Shown here one piece after another: positions 1-5,369 of a stretch of DNA of 6,777 bases. Location: the NCBI GenBank assembly GCA_030616265.1, contig JAUWXS010000032.1:1-6777 (forward strand), given 5' to 3'. The translations under genes and the position numbers were made by a program. The notes beneath the pieces are model-generated. The model was not told the DNA's origin and ran no database searches. It worked only from the letters and a program-made list of their open reading frames with translations. This stretch comes from Dehalococcoidia bacterium (lineage in GTDB: Bacteria > Chloroflexota > Dehalococcoidia > Dehalococcoidales > BS750m-G39). Within the stretch, counting starts at the first letter, position 1. The number at the start of each line of letters is the position of its first letter.

Positions 1-264
1 ACGGCACACCGGCGCGGTGCCCTCCGGACGAAGGGTGAGCGAGCTGCCCCCCCGGTCCTCAAAGGTGTACATTTCCTTGGTGACAATGTCGGTGTCCTCG
101 CCGACGCTGCGGCTAAAGAGCTTGGTGTCCTCAAAGGCGGGGGCGTCAAGGCGCTCGTAGCCGTAGAGACTAGCCATTTCCGCTACCTGCTGCTCTATGA
201 AGCGCCAGTAGGCTTGCTCATCGGGCAGAATATCTGAGGTTCCGCGTGGTGCCTGATACAACAT
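1..264 (-). CDS. hisS: Histidyl-tRNA synthetase, N-terminal part (cut by window edge)
   Basis: This is the N-terminal 88 codons of a class II aminoacyl-tRNA synthetase that charges tRNA-His with histidine in the cytoplasm. The reverse strand reads MLYQAPRGTSDILPDE, the typical HisRS opening, then YGYERLDAPAFEDTKLF, the RSVGEDTDIVTKEMYTF block and, at the edge, SLTLRPEGTAPVCR, which is the start of class II motif 2. The family is normally about 410-430 residues, so roughly four fifths lies outside the window to the left. The start is the ATG at 264-262, because homology begins at once with the RGTSDILP block. The Shine-Dalgarno match upstream is weak (AAGAAAA). The frame is open to base 1 with no lesion. 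A promoter lies just upstream at 281-309. The adjoining abiV-like gene is on the same strand 49 bases upstream with no obvious terminator between, so read-through into hisS is possible. Confidence 0.95.
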   Translation of the reverse strand, partial: MLYQAPRGTSDILPDEQAYWRFIEQQVAEMASLYGYERLDAPAFEDTKLFSRSVGEDTDIVTKEMYTFEDRGGSSLTLRPEGTAPVCR

Positions 265-280
265 GGCTTTTCTTAAGGCT

Positions 281-309
281 AGAATACAGTATTACCTTAG
301 GGTTGTAAA
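281..309 (-). promoter_or_regulatory. Sigma-70-type promoter of hisS
   Basis: On the minus strand TTTACA (304-309, 5 of 6 to TTGACA) and TATTCT (281-286, 4 of 6 to TATAAT) are separated by exactly 17 bases. The predicted start near 274 leaves a leader of only about 10 bases before the hisS ATG. An 11-base palindrome AATAC-A-GTATT (283-293) overlaps the -10 and could bind a regulator, but this is speculative. The promoter begins five bases past the abiV-like stop codon. Confidence 0.55.
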
Positions 310-313
310 GACA

Positions 314-829
314 CTATTCGGTTGTGCGGTCTCTCCATACCCAGTATGCCTTAGATACCCATGGTTCGGTCGCCTTAATCAACTCTTCCGTATACCTAAC
401 TTGCGTTTGTGCTCCGCCCTTCACGTTAGGTCTGTTCGGGTCAATCCAACCTATCTCCTCGTCATAGTCAACGTACAGACATGAAAGCTTTAGTTCAGAA
501 AGAAGCCCCTTTAATTCCTCGACTTTCTCTTGAAGTGGTTTCCCCTGGGAAGCATCTGGCAATGCTCTTATGAGCCTGTCACATGCCCATTCTAGCTTGT
601 AGTTATGGCTTTTGAAGGCTTTGTCTAAGGGTTCACCAGCTTCGTCGGGGGATATTGCGCTAGCAACCAGAATGAGCTTTTTAGCGTATTCCTCCATAGC
701 GAGAATAGCTAATGCTAAGGCGTGTCCGTGGGACCCTTCTTTATCCAAGATATATGCATCGTATAGAAGTCGGTCTACATTCTCTTTACAGAGTTGAATT
801 CCCTCGTCGAGCATTTTAATCGGTATCAT
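314..829 (-). CDS. AbiV-like HEPN-domain protein (putative abortive-infection defence)
   Basis: A 171-residue soluble, mostly helical protein that I place in the AbiV/HEPN family. The signature is SHGHALALAILAMEEYAKK (about residues 33-51), matching the family's A-x-x-L-A-I-L-A-x-E-E-x-x-K helix. It is followed by KSHNYKLEW (about 73-81) and a C-terminal LYVDYDEEIGWIDP block (about 118-131) of the kind seen in AbiV proteins. Lactococcal AbiV blocks phage multiplication by interfering with translation, but no such role is shown here. The HEPN ribonuclease motif RxxxxH is not visible, so RNase activity is doubtful. I chose ATG at 829-827 because GGGAGG (835-840) sits five bases upstream; the in-frame GTG at 835 overlaps that ribosome-binding site. 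The gene is AT-richer than its neighbours: bases 481-540 count 23 G+C of 60 and 661-720 count 25 of 60. It lies between hisS and the divergent rel, consistent with later insertion. Confidence 0.72.
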   Translation of the reverse strand: MIPIKMLDEGIQLCKENVDRLLYDAYILDKEGSHGHALALAILAMEEYAKKLILVASAISPDEAGEPLDKAFKSHNYKLEWACDRLIRALPDASQGKPLQEKVEELKGLLSELKLSCLYVDYDEEIGWIDPNRPNVKGGAQTQVRYTEELIKATEPWVSKAYWVWRDRTTE

Positions 830-855
830 AATCACCTCCCAATTCCAATTGCTTT

Positions 856-864
856 ATTTTACCA
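856..864 (-). promoter_or_regulatory. Possible extended -10 promoter of the abiV-like gene
   Basis: The minus strand carries TGGTAAAAT, an extended -10 (TGn followed by TAAAAT, 5 of 6), about 27 bases upstream of the ATG at 829. No convincing -35 is seen at 16-18 bases, which extended -10 promoters can tolerate. The strong Shine-Dalgarno GGGAGG lies downstream at 835-840. Confidence 0.35.
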
Positions 865-886
865 CTATCAGTTAGAAGGGGAGTTT

Positions 887-907
887 AAGAGGGGCGAAGC
901 CCCTCTT
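887..907. repeat. Perfect 9-bp hairpin with GAA loop
   Basis: AAGAGGGGC (887-895), loop GAA, GCCCCTCTT (899-907) is a perfect inverted repeat. It resembles a rho-independent terminator stem, but no gene ends here: abiV-like starts at 829 reading left and rel starts at 1078 reading right. It is therefore more likely part of a dispersed palindromic element than a terminator for a flanking gene. Confidence 0.7.
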
Positions 908-916
908 TCAGAAAAA

Positions 917-1001
917 AACCTCCCCCTCCCTTACAAGGGAGGGGGAAAGCGGGTCCCCTGGAAAATCGAAGATTTTTTAGAGTGCATTAAGGGGGTGGGT
1001 T
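917..1001. repeat. Nested inverted-repeat cluster upstream of rel
   Basis: Three pairings nest here. Arms 921-931 and 936-946 give a perfect 11-bp stem (TCCCCCTCCCT / AGGGAGGGGGA) with a 4-base loop. Arms 956-967 and 971-982 give an AT-rich hairpin with loop GAA. The outer arms 917-927 (AACCTCCCCCT) and 990-1001 pair over 11 positions with one G-U and one bulge, and would compete with the first hairpin. This outer pairing around inner hairpins looks like a small non-autonomous or REP-like element. It contains no credible coding sequence. Confidence 0.6.
950..984 (+). repeat. Dispersed 35-base repeat, copy 1
   Basis: This stretch matches the reverse complement of 4348-4382 at 32 of 35 positions by hand alignment. 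Its core is AAAATC-GAA-GATTTT, flanked by a conserved CGGGT block on the left and TAG-G-GTG on the right. In this copy the stem keeps two G-U pairs and one C-A mismatch. The other copy lies at the 3' end of ilvE. Confidence 0.75.
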
Positions 1002-1011
1002 GGTAGGCAAA

Positions 1012-1033
1012 TATCTAAGCGGAGAGCTAGATA
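1012..1033. promoter_or_regulatory. Palindrome just upstream of the rel promoter (possible operator)
   Basis: Arms TATCTA (1012-1017) and TAGATA (1028-1033) form a 6-bp inverted repeat; with a one-base bulge the inner AGC/GCT also pairs. It spans about -66 to -45 relative to the predicted rel start at 1078, a typical position for an activator site. The role is inferred from position only. Confidence 0.3.
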
Positions 1034-1041
1034 AAGACATT

Positions 1042-1071
1042 TTGCAACCTTAAGTCCGCTTGCGCTATACT
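1042..1071 (+). promoter_or_regulatory. Promoter of the rel-rpsT-aldolase unit, predicted leaderless start
   Basis: TTGCAA (1042-1047, 4 of 6) and TATACT (1066-1071, 5 of 6) are 18 bases apart. Transcription would begin about seven bases past the -10, at or very near the ATG at 1078. There is no Shine-Dalgarno before that ATG, so rel mRNA may be leaderless. The in-frame TTG at 1060 would lie inside the promoter and is disfavoured. Confidence 0.55.
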
Positions 1072-1077
1072 TTAACC

Positions 1078-3243
1078 ATGAGTCTGGCCGAGCTTTTAGA
1101 GAAGGCTAAAGAGTACCTGCCGCCGGAGAAGCTACCCCTGGTGGAGGATGCCTATGCTTTTGCCGCCGAGGCGCACCAGGGACAGGTGCGCAAGTCGGGC
1201 GATGCCTATATCGAGCACCCGCTGCAGGTTGCCCTTATCCTAGCCGGGCTTCAGTTTGATGCCAGCACTCTGGCGGCGGCCCTACTTCACGATGTCCCCG
1301 AGAACTGCGACATACCCCTCTCCCAGCTTAAAGCCAGGTTCGGCTCCGAGGTAAGCAAGCTGGTTGATGGTACCACCAAGCTGGGCAAGCTACCCCTGCC
1401 GGCTCCCAGTGCCAAGATCAGGGAATCGCAGGCGGAGAGCCTGAGGAAGATGCTGGTGGCGATGGCTGAGGACCTGCGGGTGGTCTTTATCAAACTGGCT
1501 GACCGGCTGCATAATATGCGCACGCTAAAGGCGTTGACGCCGGAAATGCAGCGCAGCATCGCCCAGGAGACACTGGAGATATACGCCCCCCTGGCTCACC
1601 GTCTGGGGATATGGGAGCTGAAGTGGCAGCTGGAAGATTTATCCTTCCGCTACCTGGAGCCGGAAAAGTATCACCACGTGGCTAACCTGATCGCCGCCCG
1701 CCGCGCTCAGCGGGAGAACTTTATCACCCGGACAATCGAAATTCTAGAAGCCGAGCTCAAGCGGATGGGCTTGCGCGCCGAGATATCGGGCCGGCCCAAG
1801 CACATCTACAGCATATACCAGAAAGTGGAAAGATACGAAGCCCTGGGTAAAGACTTCGATGATATATACGACCTTCTCGCCCTGCGGATACTGGTGGGCA
1901 CGGTATCCGATTGTTATAACGTTCTCGGCGTTATCCACAGTCTGTGGCGCCCTCTGCCCGGTGAGTTCGACGACTTTATTGCCAACCCCAAGCCCAATGG
2001 CTATCAAGCCCTGCACACGGCGGTAATGTGTATGGGCAACATGCCTCTGGAGGTCCAGATTCGCACCCGCGAGATGCACCATATTGCCGAATACGGCGTC
2101 GCCGCTCACTGGCGCTATAAAGAGGGCGAAGAGAAGGACATCCACTTCGAGGAGCGGATATCCTGGCTGCGCCAGCTAATCGACTGGCACCGCGAGCTCA
2201 GCGGCGCCGAAGAGTTTCTGGAATCGGTCAAGACCGACATCTTTATCGACCAGGTCTTTGTTTACACCCCCAAGGGGGAGATAAAAGACCTGCCCAAGGG
2301 GGCTACCCCCCTCGACTTTGCCTATCGGGTCCACACCGAGCTGGGCAACCGCTGCATCGGGGCTAAGGTAAACGGCAAGCTGGTGCCGCTCAACTACCAG
2401 TTGAGCAACGGCGACGTCGTCGAGATTGTCTCCTCCAAGGGGGAAAAAGGACCGAGCCGCGACTGGCTCAACCCCCACCTGAACTATACCAAGACCTCTC
2501 ACGCCCGCACCAAGATACGCCAGTGGTTTAGTCACCAGGAAAGGGCGGAGAATATTGAGCGGGGGCGGGAGCTTCTGGAAAAGGAGATGCGGCACTTGGG
2601 GATACGGCCCACTGAGCGGGAAGGGCTGGCCAAGCTATTTAAGTACGATAGCCTGGACGACTTTCTGGCGGCTATCGGCTATGGAGGCGTTTCCACCCAC
2701 CAGATTGCCTTAAAGCTCTCCGCCCAGCAGCCGCCCCCGGCAAAGGTGGAAGCCGCCCCACCCAAGCCCCCGCAGTCGGCCGTCCGGGTGCTGGGGGTGG
2801 GGGATTTAGTTACCCATCTCGCCCGCTGCTGCCGCCCGGTGCCCGGGGACAGGATTATCGGCTACGTCACCCGCAGTCGGGGGGTGACTATTCACCGTAA
2901 AGACTGCTACAATGTAGTCCACGAGGATGAGAAAGAGCGGCTCGTTGCCGTGGAGTGGGAGCCGACCGATTCCCTGTTTCCGGTTAACATTCAGGTCGAG
3001 GCCTGGGACCGGGTGGGGCTCATCCGCGACATTACCACCATTGTGGCTGAGGAGGGGGTTAACATTGCCTTGATGACCTCAACTCCCCAGGACGGCAATA
3101 AGGTGGCGGAGAACTTTACCCTGCAGACCAGGGACTTAGCCCAGCTAAGTCGGCTCATGGCTAGAGTCGATGGTATTCGAGGGGTGATTGGTGTTTCCCG
3201 GATTGGCGACGAAGCCACCACCGAGACAAAACCCTCAACCTAA
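1078..3243 (+). CDS. rel: RelA/SpoT-type (p)ppGpp synthetase/hydrolase, full length
   Basis: A 721-residue long RSH enzyme controlling the stringent response by making, and possibly degrading, (p)ppGpp at stalled ribosomes. Domains in order are: HD hydrolase (about 20-150), with EHP, LLHDVPENC (about 70-77) and ADRLHNMRT; synthetase (about 235-350), with GRPKHIYSIY, EFDD (296-299) and NPKPNGYQALHTAV; TGS (about 388-455), with DQVFVYTPKG and ATPLDFAYRVHTELG; a helical region; the ARCCRPVPGD zinc-finger-like segment with HRKDC (about 582-610); and a C-terminal ACT domain (about 635-710). Two signature positions are unusual. EFDD replaces the RxKD usual in bifunctional Rel/SpoT and resembles monofunctional RelA, and the hydrolase HDxxED reads HDxxEN. 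The other metal and catalytic positions (H47, H71, D72, E75, D142, N146) are kept, so some hydrolase activity is possible. ATG 1078 was chosen over TTG 1060 because the promoter occupies 1042-1071. rpsT follows after 11 bases. Confidence 0.95.
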   Translation: MSLAELLEKAKEYLPPEKLPLVEDAYAFAAEAHQGQVRKSGDAYIEHPLQVALILAGLQFDASTLAAALLHDVPENCDIPLSQLKARFGSEVSKLVDGTTKLGKLPLPAPSAKIRESQAESLRKMLVAMAEDLRVVFIKLADRLHNMRTLKALTPEMQRSIAQETLEIYAPLAHRLGIWELKWQLEDLSFRYLEPEKYHHVANLIAARRAQRENFITRTIEILEAELKRMGLRAEISGRPKHIYSIYQKVERYEALGKDFDDIYDLLALRILVGTVSDCYNVLGVIHSLWRPLPGEFDDFIANPKPNGYQALHTAVMCMGNMPLEVQIRTREMHHIAEYGVAAHWRYKEGEEKDIHFEERISWLRQLIDWHRELSGAEEFLESVKTDIFIDQVFVYTPKGEIKDLPKGATPLDFAYRVHTELGNRCIGAKVNGKLVPLNYQLSNGDVVEIVSSKGEKGPSRDWLNPHLNYTKTSHARTKIRQWFSHQERAENIERGRELLEKEMRHLGIRPTEREGLAKLFKYDSLDDFLAAIGYGGVSTHQIALKLSAQQPPPAKVEAAPPKPPQSAVRVLGVGDLVTHLARCCRPVPGDRIIGYVTRSRGVTIHRKDCYNVVHEDEKERLVAVEWEPTDSLFPVNIQVEAWDRVGLIRDITTIVAEEGVNIALMTSTPQDGNKVAENFTLQTRDLAQLSRLMARVDGIRGVIGVSRIGDEATTETKPST

Positions 3244-3248
3244 GGAGG
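3243..3248 (+). promoter_or_regulatory. Strong ribosome-binding site of rpsT that fixes its TTG start
   Basis: AGGAGG sits six bases before TTG 3255-3257 and shares its first base with the rel TAA stop (3241-3243). No ATG or GTG is available near the conserved PNIKSAQKR start, so the TTG is well supported. Overlap of the site with the upstream stop suggests translational coupling to rel. Confidence 0.85.
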
Positions 3249-3254
3249 AAGAGA

Positions 3255-3728
3255 TTGCCAAATATTAAATCAGCGCAAAAAAGGGTACGGGTAACGGAAA
3301 AAAAGAGGCTCCGCAATAGGCCGATTCGCACTCTGTGTAAGACCAACATAACCAAGGCGGAGAGGCTTATCTTTATGGGCGAGCTTAAGGCGGCTGAGGA
3401 AGCGGTGGCGGTGGCCATCACCTCTCTGGATAAAGCCGCCGAGAAGGGGATTATCCACCCCAATAATGCCGCCCGCCGCAAGTCTCGCTTGATGAAGAAG
3501 CTCAACCAGCTACAGGCACAGGCGCCGGCACCGGCCGAAACCAAGCCCAGAGCGGCTAAGGCCAAGCCCAAGGCGGCTAAGGCCAAAGCGGCTAAGGCTA
3601 AGGCGAAGGCAGCCAAAGCCAAGCCGAAGGCGACTAAGGCCAAAGCCAAGACCAAGGCCAAAGCGGCTAAAGCCAAGCCTGAGAAAACCGAAGAAGAACC
3701 CCCGAAAAAACTTGACTCAGAGGAATAA
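3255..3728 (+). CDS. rpsT: 30S ribosomal protein S20 with Lys/Ala-rich C-terminal extension
   Basis: S20 binds 16S rRNA early in 30S assembly. Residues 1-89 are a complete S20 core: MPNIKSAQKRVRVTEKKRLRN, then the helical hairpin with AEKGIIHPNNAARRKSRLMKK. Bacterial S20 is usually about 85-90 residues, but this protein has 157. The extra 68 residues are low complexity: a Pro/Ala/Gln linker, an array of AAKAK-like units from about 97 to 142, then an acidic end (EKTEEEPPKKLDSEE). The tail resembles histone H1 or AlgP-like tails and is probably disordered and nucleic-acid binding; that is inference. The start is TTG with a strong Shine-Dalgarno. In E. coli rpsT also starts with UUG, which is tied to autoregulation there. 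The gene is second in a unit with rel and is followed after 38 bases by an aldolase gene. No frameshift is seen and core and tail are in one frame. Confidence 0.95.
   Translation: MPNIKSAQKRVRVTEKKRLRNRPIRTLCKTNITKAERLIFMGELKAAEEAVAVAITSLDKAAEKGIIHPNNAARRKSRLMKKLNQLQAQAPAPAETKPRAAKAKPKAAKAKAAKAKAKAAKAKPKATKAKAKTKAKAAKAKPEKTEEEPPKKLDSEE
3543..3680 (+). repeat. Low-complexity internal repeat encoding the S20 Lys/Ala tail
   Basis: Short units such as GCGGCTAAGGCCAAG recur with small changes and encode AAKAK, AKPK and ATKAK. Such DNA expands and contracts by replication slippage, so tail length probably varies between strains. The opposite strand stays open through this stretch only because of the biased composition. 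Confidence 0.8.
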
Positions 3729-3766
3729 AGAGGTTTATGCTCCGAAAGACGCTGTAAAGGGGAAGC

Positions 3767-4336
3767 ATGATTCTATCTCAGTTTCAGACGGTGGGTCGTG
3801 ACCTGTTCACCAAGGGGCTTGTCTCCTCCCATAGCGGGAACTTGAGCATAAGGCTGGGCGAGCGCATCATCATTACCCGCCGCAGCAGCCGGCTGGGCTG
3901 TCTGGAGGAACACGACCTGATTGAGACCGGGCTAAGCAAAAACGACCGCAATACGCCGCTGGCGTCGGTAGAACTAGCCGTCCACCGCGCTATCTATCAG
4001 CAGACCTCGGCATTAGCCATCGTTCACGCCCACCCCCCCCACACCGTCGCCCTGTCGCTGACCGAGACCGAGATTGTGCCCATCGATACCGAAGGCCAGT
4101 CTATCATGGAGCAGGTTCCGGTTCTGGGCTGGAAGATGAGGGTCAAACCCGGGGGGCTGGGGGATGAAATCGCCCGGGCACTAAAGCAGCGCCGGATTAT
4201 CATGGTTCACGGGCATGGCACCTTTGCCATTGGCCAGCTTCTGGAAGAAGCCCATAGCTACACTACCACGCTGGAAGAAAGCTGCCAGGTAATCTGCCTG
4301 CTCAAGTCGCTGCAGGTGGGTATCCCCAAGAAGTAG
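3767..4336 (+). CDS. Class II aldolase/adducin-family protein (fuculose-phosphate aldolase-like)
   Basis: A 189-residue zinc-dependent aldolase of the FucA/AraD/adducin family, a little shorter than E. coli FucA (about 215). Visible motifs are SSHSGNLS (about 20-27, the phosphate-binding loop), SVELAVHRAIY with the putative catalytic Glu69, HAHPPH with zinc ligands His87 and His89, and MVHGHGTFA supplying the third zinc ligand (His148). All key residues are present, so it should be active. The substrate cannot be told from sequence; candidates are L-fuculose-1-phosphate or a related sugar phosphate, or a lactaldehyde-yielding reaction as proposed for archaeal relatives. No kinase or isomerase of a sugar pathway lies next to it. 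ATG 3767 has AAGGGG about four bases upstream. It lies 38 bases after rpsT with no terminator visible between, so it is probably third in the rel operon. The unit ends at the hairpin at 4350-4376. Confidence 0.88.
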   Translation: MILSQFQTVGRDLFTKGLVSSHSGNLSIRLGERIIITRRSSRLGCLEEHDLIETGLSKNDRNTPLASVELAVHRAIYQQTSALAIVHAHPPHTVALSLTETEIVPIDTEGQSIMEQVPVLGWKMRVKPGGLGDEIARALKQRRIIMVHGHGTFAIGQLLEEAHSYTTTLEESCQVICLLKSLQVGIPKK

Positions 4337-4347
4337 CTCACTACTTT

Positions 4348-4382
4348 CACCCTAAAAAATCTTCGATTTTTCAGGGAACCCG
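4348..4382 (-). repeat. Dispersed 35-base repeat, copy 2, overlapping the end of ilvE
   Basis: Read on the minus strand, this matches 950-984 at 32 of 35 positions. It includes the last codons of ilvE and its TGA (4373-4371) plus the terminator-like hairpin. The two copies face opposite ways about 3.4 kb apart and flank the whole rel-rpsT-aldolase unit. Confidence 0.75.
4350..4376. terminator. Bidirectional terminator-like hairpin between the aldolase gene and ilvE
   Basis: CCCT-A-AAAAATC, loop TTC, GATTTTT-C-AGGG forms an 11-bp stem with one A-C mismatch. It lies 13 bases past the aldolase stop and spans the ilvE stop, where two genes converge. The T run on one arm and A run on the other suit termination in both directions. 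The stem is AT-rich with a CCCT/AGGG base, so strength is uncertain. Confidence 0.55.
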
Positions 4383-5294
4383 TTTATAGACGGGCGTGCA
4401 CCAGTCAAGGTATTTGGGATTATTGCCCCGTATTACCTCGGAGTAGAGCTTCTGTAACTTCTTGGTTACCTCGCCGATCTCGCCGTTAGCTATCTTACGG
4501 TGGTCTATCTCGGCTACGGGGGTGACGTGGGCGGCGGTGCCGGTCAGGAAACACTCCTCGGCGCTAAAAAGCTCGTTAAGCTTAATCGGTCTCTCGGTGG
4601 TCTCTATACCCAGTTCCTCTTTCGCCAGCTTTATCACCGTATCGCGGGTAATCCCCATCAGGATATGGTTGTCGATGGCGGGCGTGACCAGTTCACCTTT
4701 CGTCACCAGAAAGAGGTTCTCGCCGCTGCCTTCCGAGACATGACCGTCCGGGGTGAGCATGATGGCTTCATCAAAGCCCTTCTCGAAGGCTTCGGTCTTG
4801 GCCAGGGCGTTATTGACATAGAGCCCGGTAATCTTGGCGTTGGGCGGGATTACGTTATAGTCGGGCCGCCGCCAGGAAGAGACGCCGCACTTGGCTTTAT
4901 CCATGTCCAGGTAGGGCCCCCAGGGAATGACAAAGGCCAGGAAATCGCCCTCCAGGTCATGGAGGCGGACGCCTAAAGACTCCGAACTCTTGTAAGCCAG
5001 CGGGCGGACGTAGACATCTTCCTCAAAGCGGCACATGGCCACCAGCTTAACCGTTAGCTGGCATAGCTCGTCTACGCTATAAGGCAGGTCAATCTTGAGG
5101 ACACGGCAGCCGTTATGCAGCCGCTCGAAATGCTCTTTGAGGCGGAAGAGGTATATCTGCTTCTGCTGGCTGTTCCAGTTGCCCCTGATGCCCTCGAAGA
5201 CGGCGGTGCCGTAGTGAAGGAAGTTGGTCATAACCCCTATCTTGGCTTCGGATAGGGGGACGAACTTCTTATTTATATAGGCGTATGACGGCAT
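4371..5294 (-). CDS. ilvE: Branched-chain amino acid aminotransferase (class IV PLP enzyme)
   Basis: IlvE exchanges the amino group between glutamate and the keto acids of leucine, isoleucine and valine, the last step of their synthesis. The 307 residues match the usual length of about 300-310. Motifs are YINKKFVPLSEAKIG near the start, HYGTAVFEGIRG (27-38), RLKEHFERLHNG, VYVRPLAY (about 94-101), the PLP lysine Lys154 in PPNAKITGLYVNNALAK, SEGSGENLF (187-195), which contacts the cofactor, GITRDTV and FLTGTAAHVTPV (249-260). These favour BCAT over D-amino acid transaminase or aminodeoxychorismate lyase. The start is ATG 5294 with AGGAG seven bases upstream (5302-5306) and a promoter at 5322-5350. 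The last codons and TGA lie inside a dispersed repeat and hairpin shared with the convergent aldolase gene. It appears to be transcribed alone; no other ilv or leu gene is in the window. Confidence 0.95.
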   Translation of the reverse strand: MPSYAYINKKFVPLSEAKIGVMTNFLHYGTAVFEGIRGNWNSQQKQIYLFRLKEHFERLHNGCRVLKIDLPYSVDELCQLTVKLVAMCRFEEDVYVRPLAYKSSESLGVRLHDLEGDFLAFVIPWGPYLDMDKAKCGVSSWRRPDYNVIPPNAKITGLYVNNALAKTEAFEKGFDEAIMLTPDGHVSEGSGENLFLVTKGELVTPAIDNHILMGITRDTVIKLAKEELGIETTERPIKLNELFSAEECFLTGTAAHVTPVAEIDHRKIANGEIGEVTKKLQKLYSEVIRGNNPKYLDWCTPVYKRVP

Positions 5295-5321
5295 TTAAGT
5301 ACTCCTTTTCAGATAGGGTTC

Positions 5322-5350
5322 ATTATAGCTTTTAGTTGGCGGGAAAACAA
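5322..5350 (-). promoter_or_regulatory. Promoter of ilvE
   Basis: On the minus strand a perfect TATAAT (5322-5327) is preceded at 17 bases by TTGTTT (5345-5350, 3 of 6). The predicted start near 5315 gives a leader of about 20 bases containing the AGGAG ribosome-binding site. There is no room for a leader-peptide attenuator between this start and the gene. Confidence 0.6.
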
Positions 5351-5369
5351 GGGGAAAAATAATACAATA

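Noticed and set aside
263..484. 73-codon plus-strand open frame
   Set aside because: It is antisense to the 3' end of the abiV-like gene and the hisS promoter and shows no family features.
794..1006. 70-codon plus-strand open frame between abiV-like and rel
   Set aside because: It overlaps the abiV-like start and is made mostly of hairpin arms and the dispersed repeat; no ribosome-binding site and no recognisable protein pattern.
1060..1077. TTG start six codons upstream for rel
   Set aside because: The TTG lies between and within the predicted -35/-10 elements, has no Shine-Dalgarno, and adds no conserved residues.
3161..3676. 171-codon minus-strand frame rich in Ala and Leu that could look like a membrane protein
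   Set aside because: It is the antisense of the Lys/Ala repeat of rpsT, whose biased codons keep the reverse frame open and hydrophobic.
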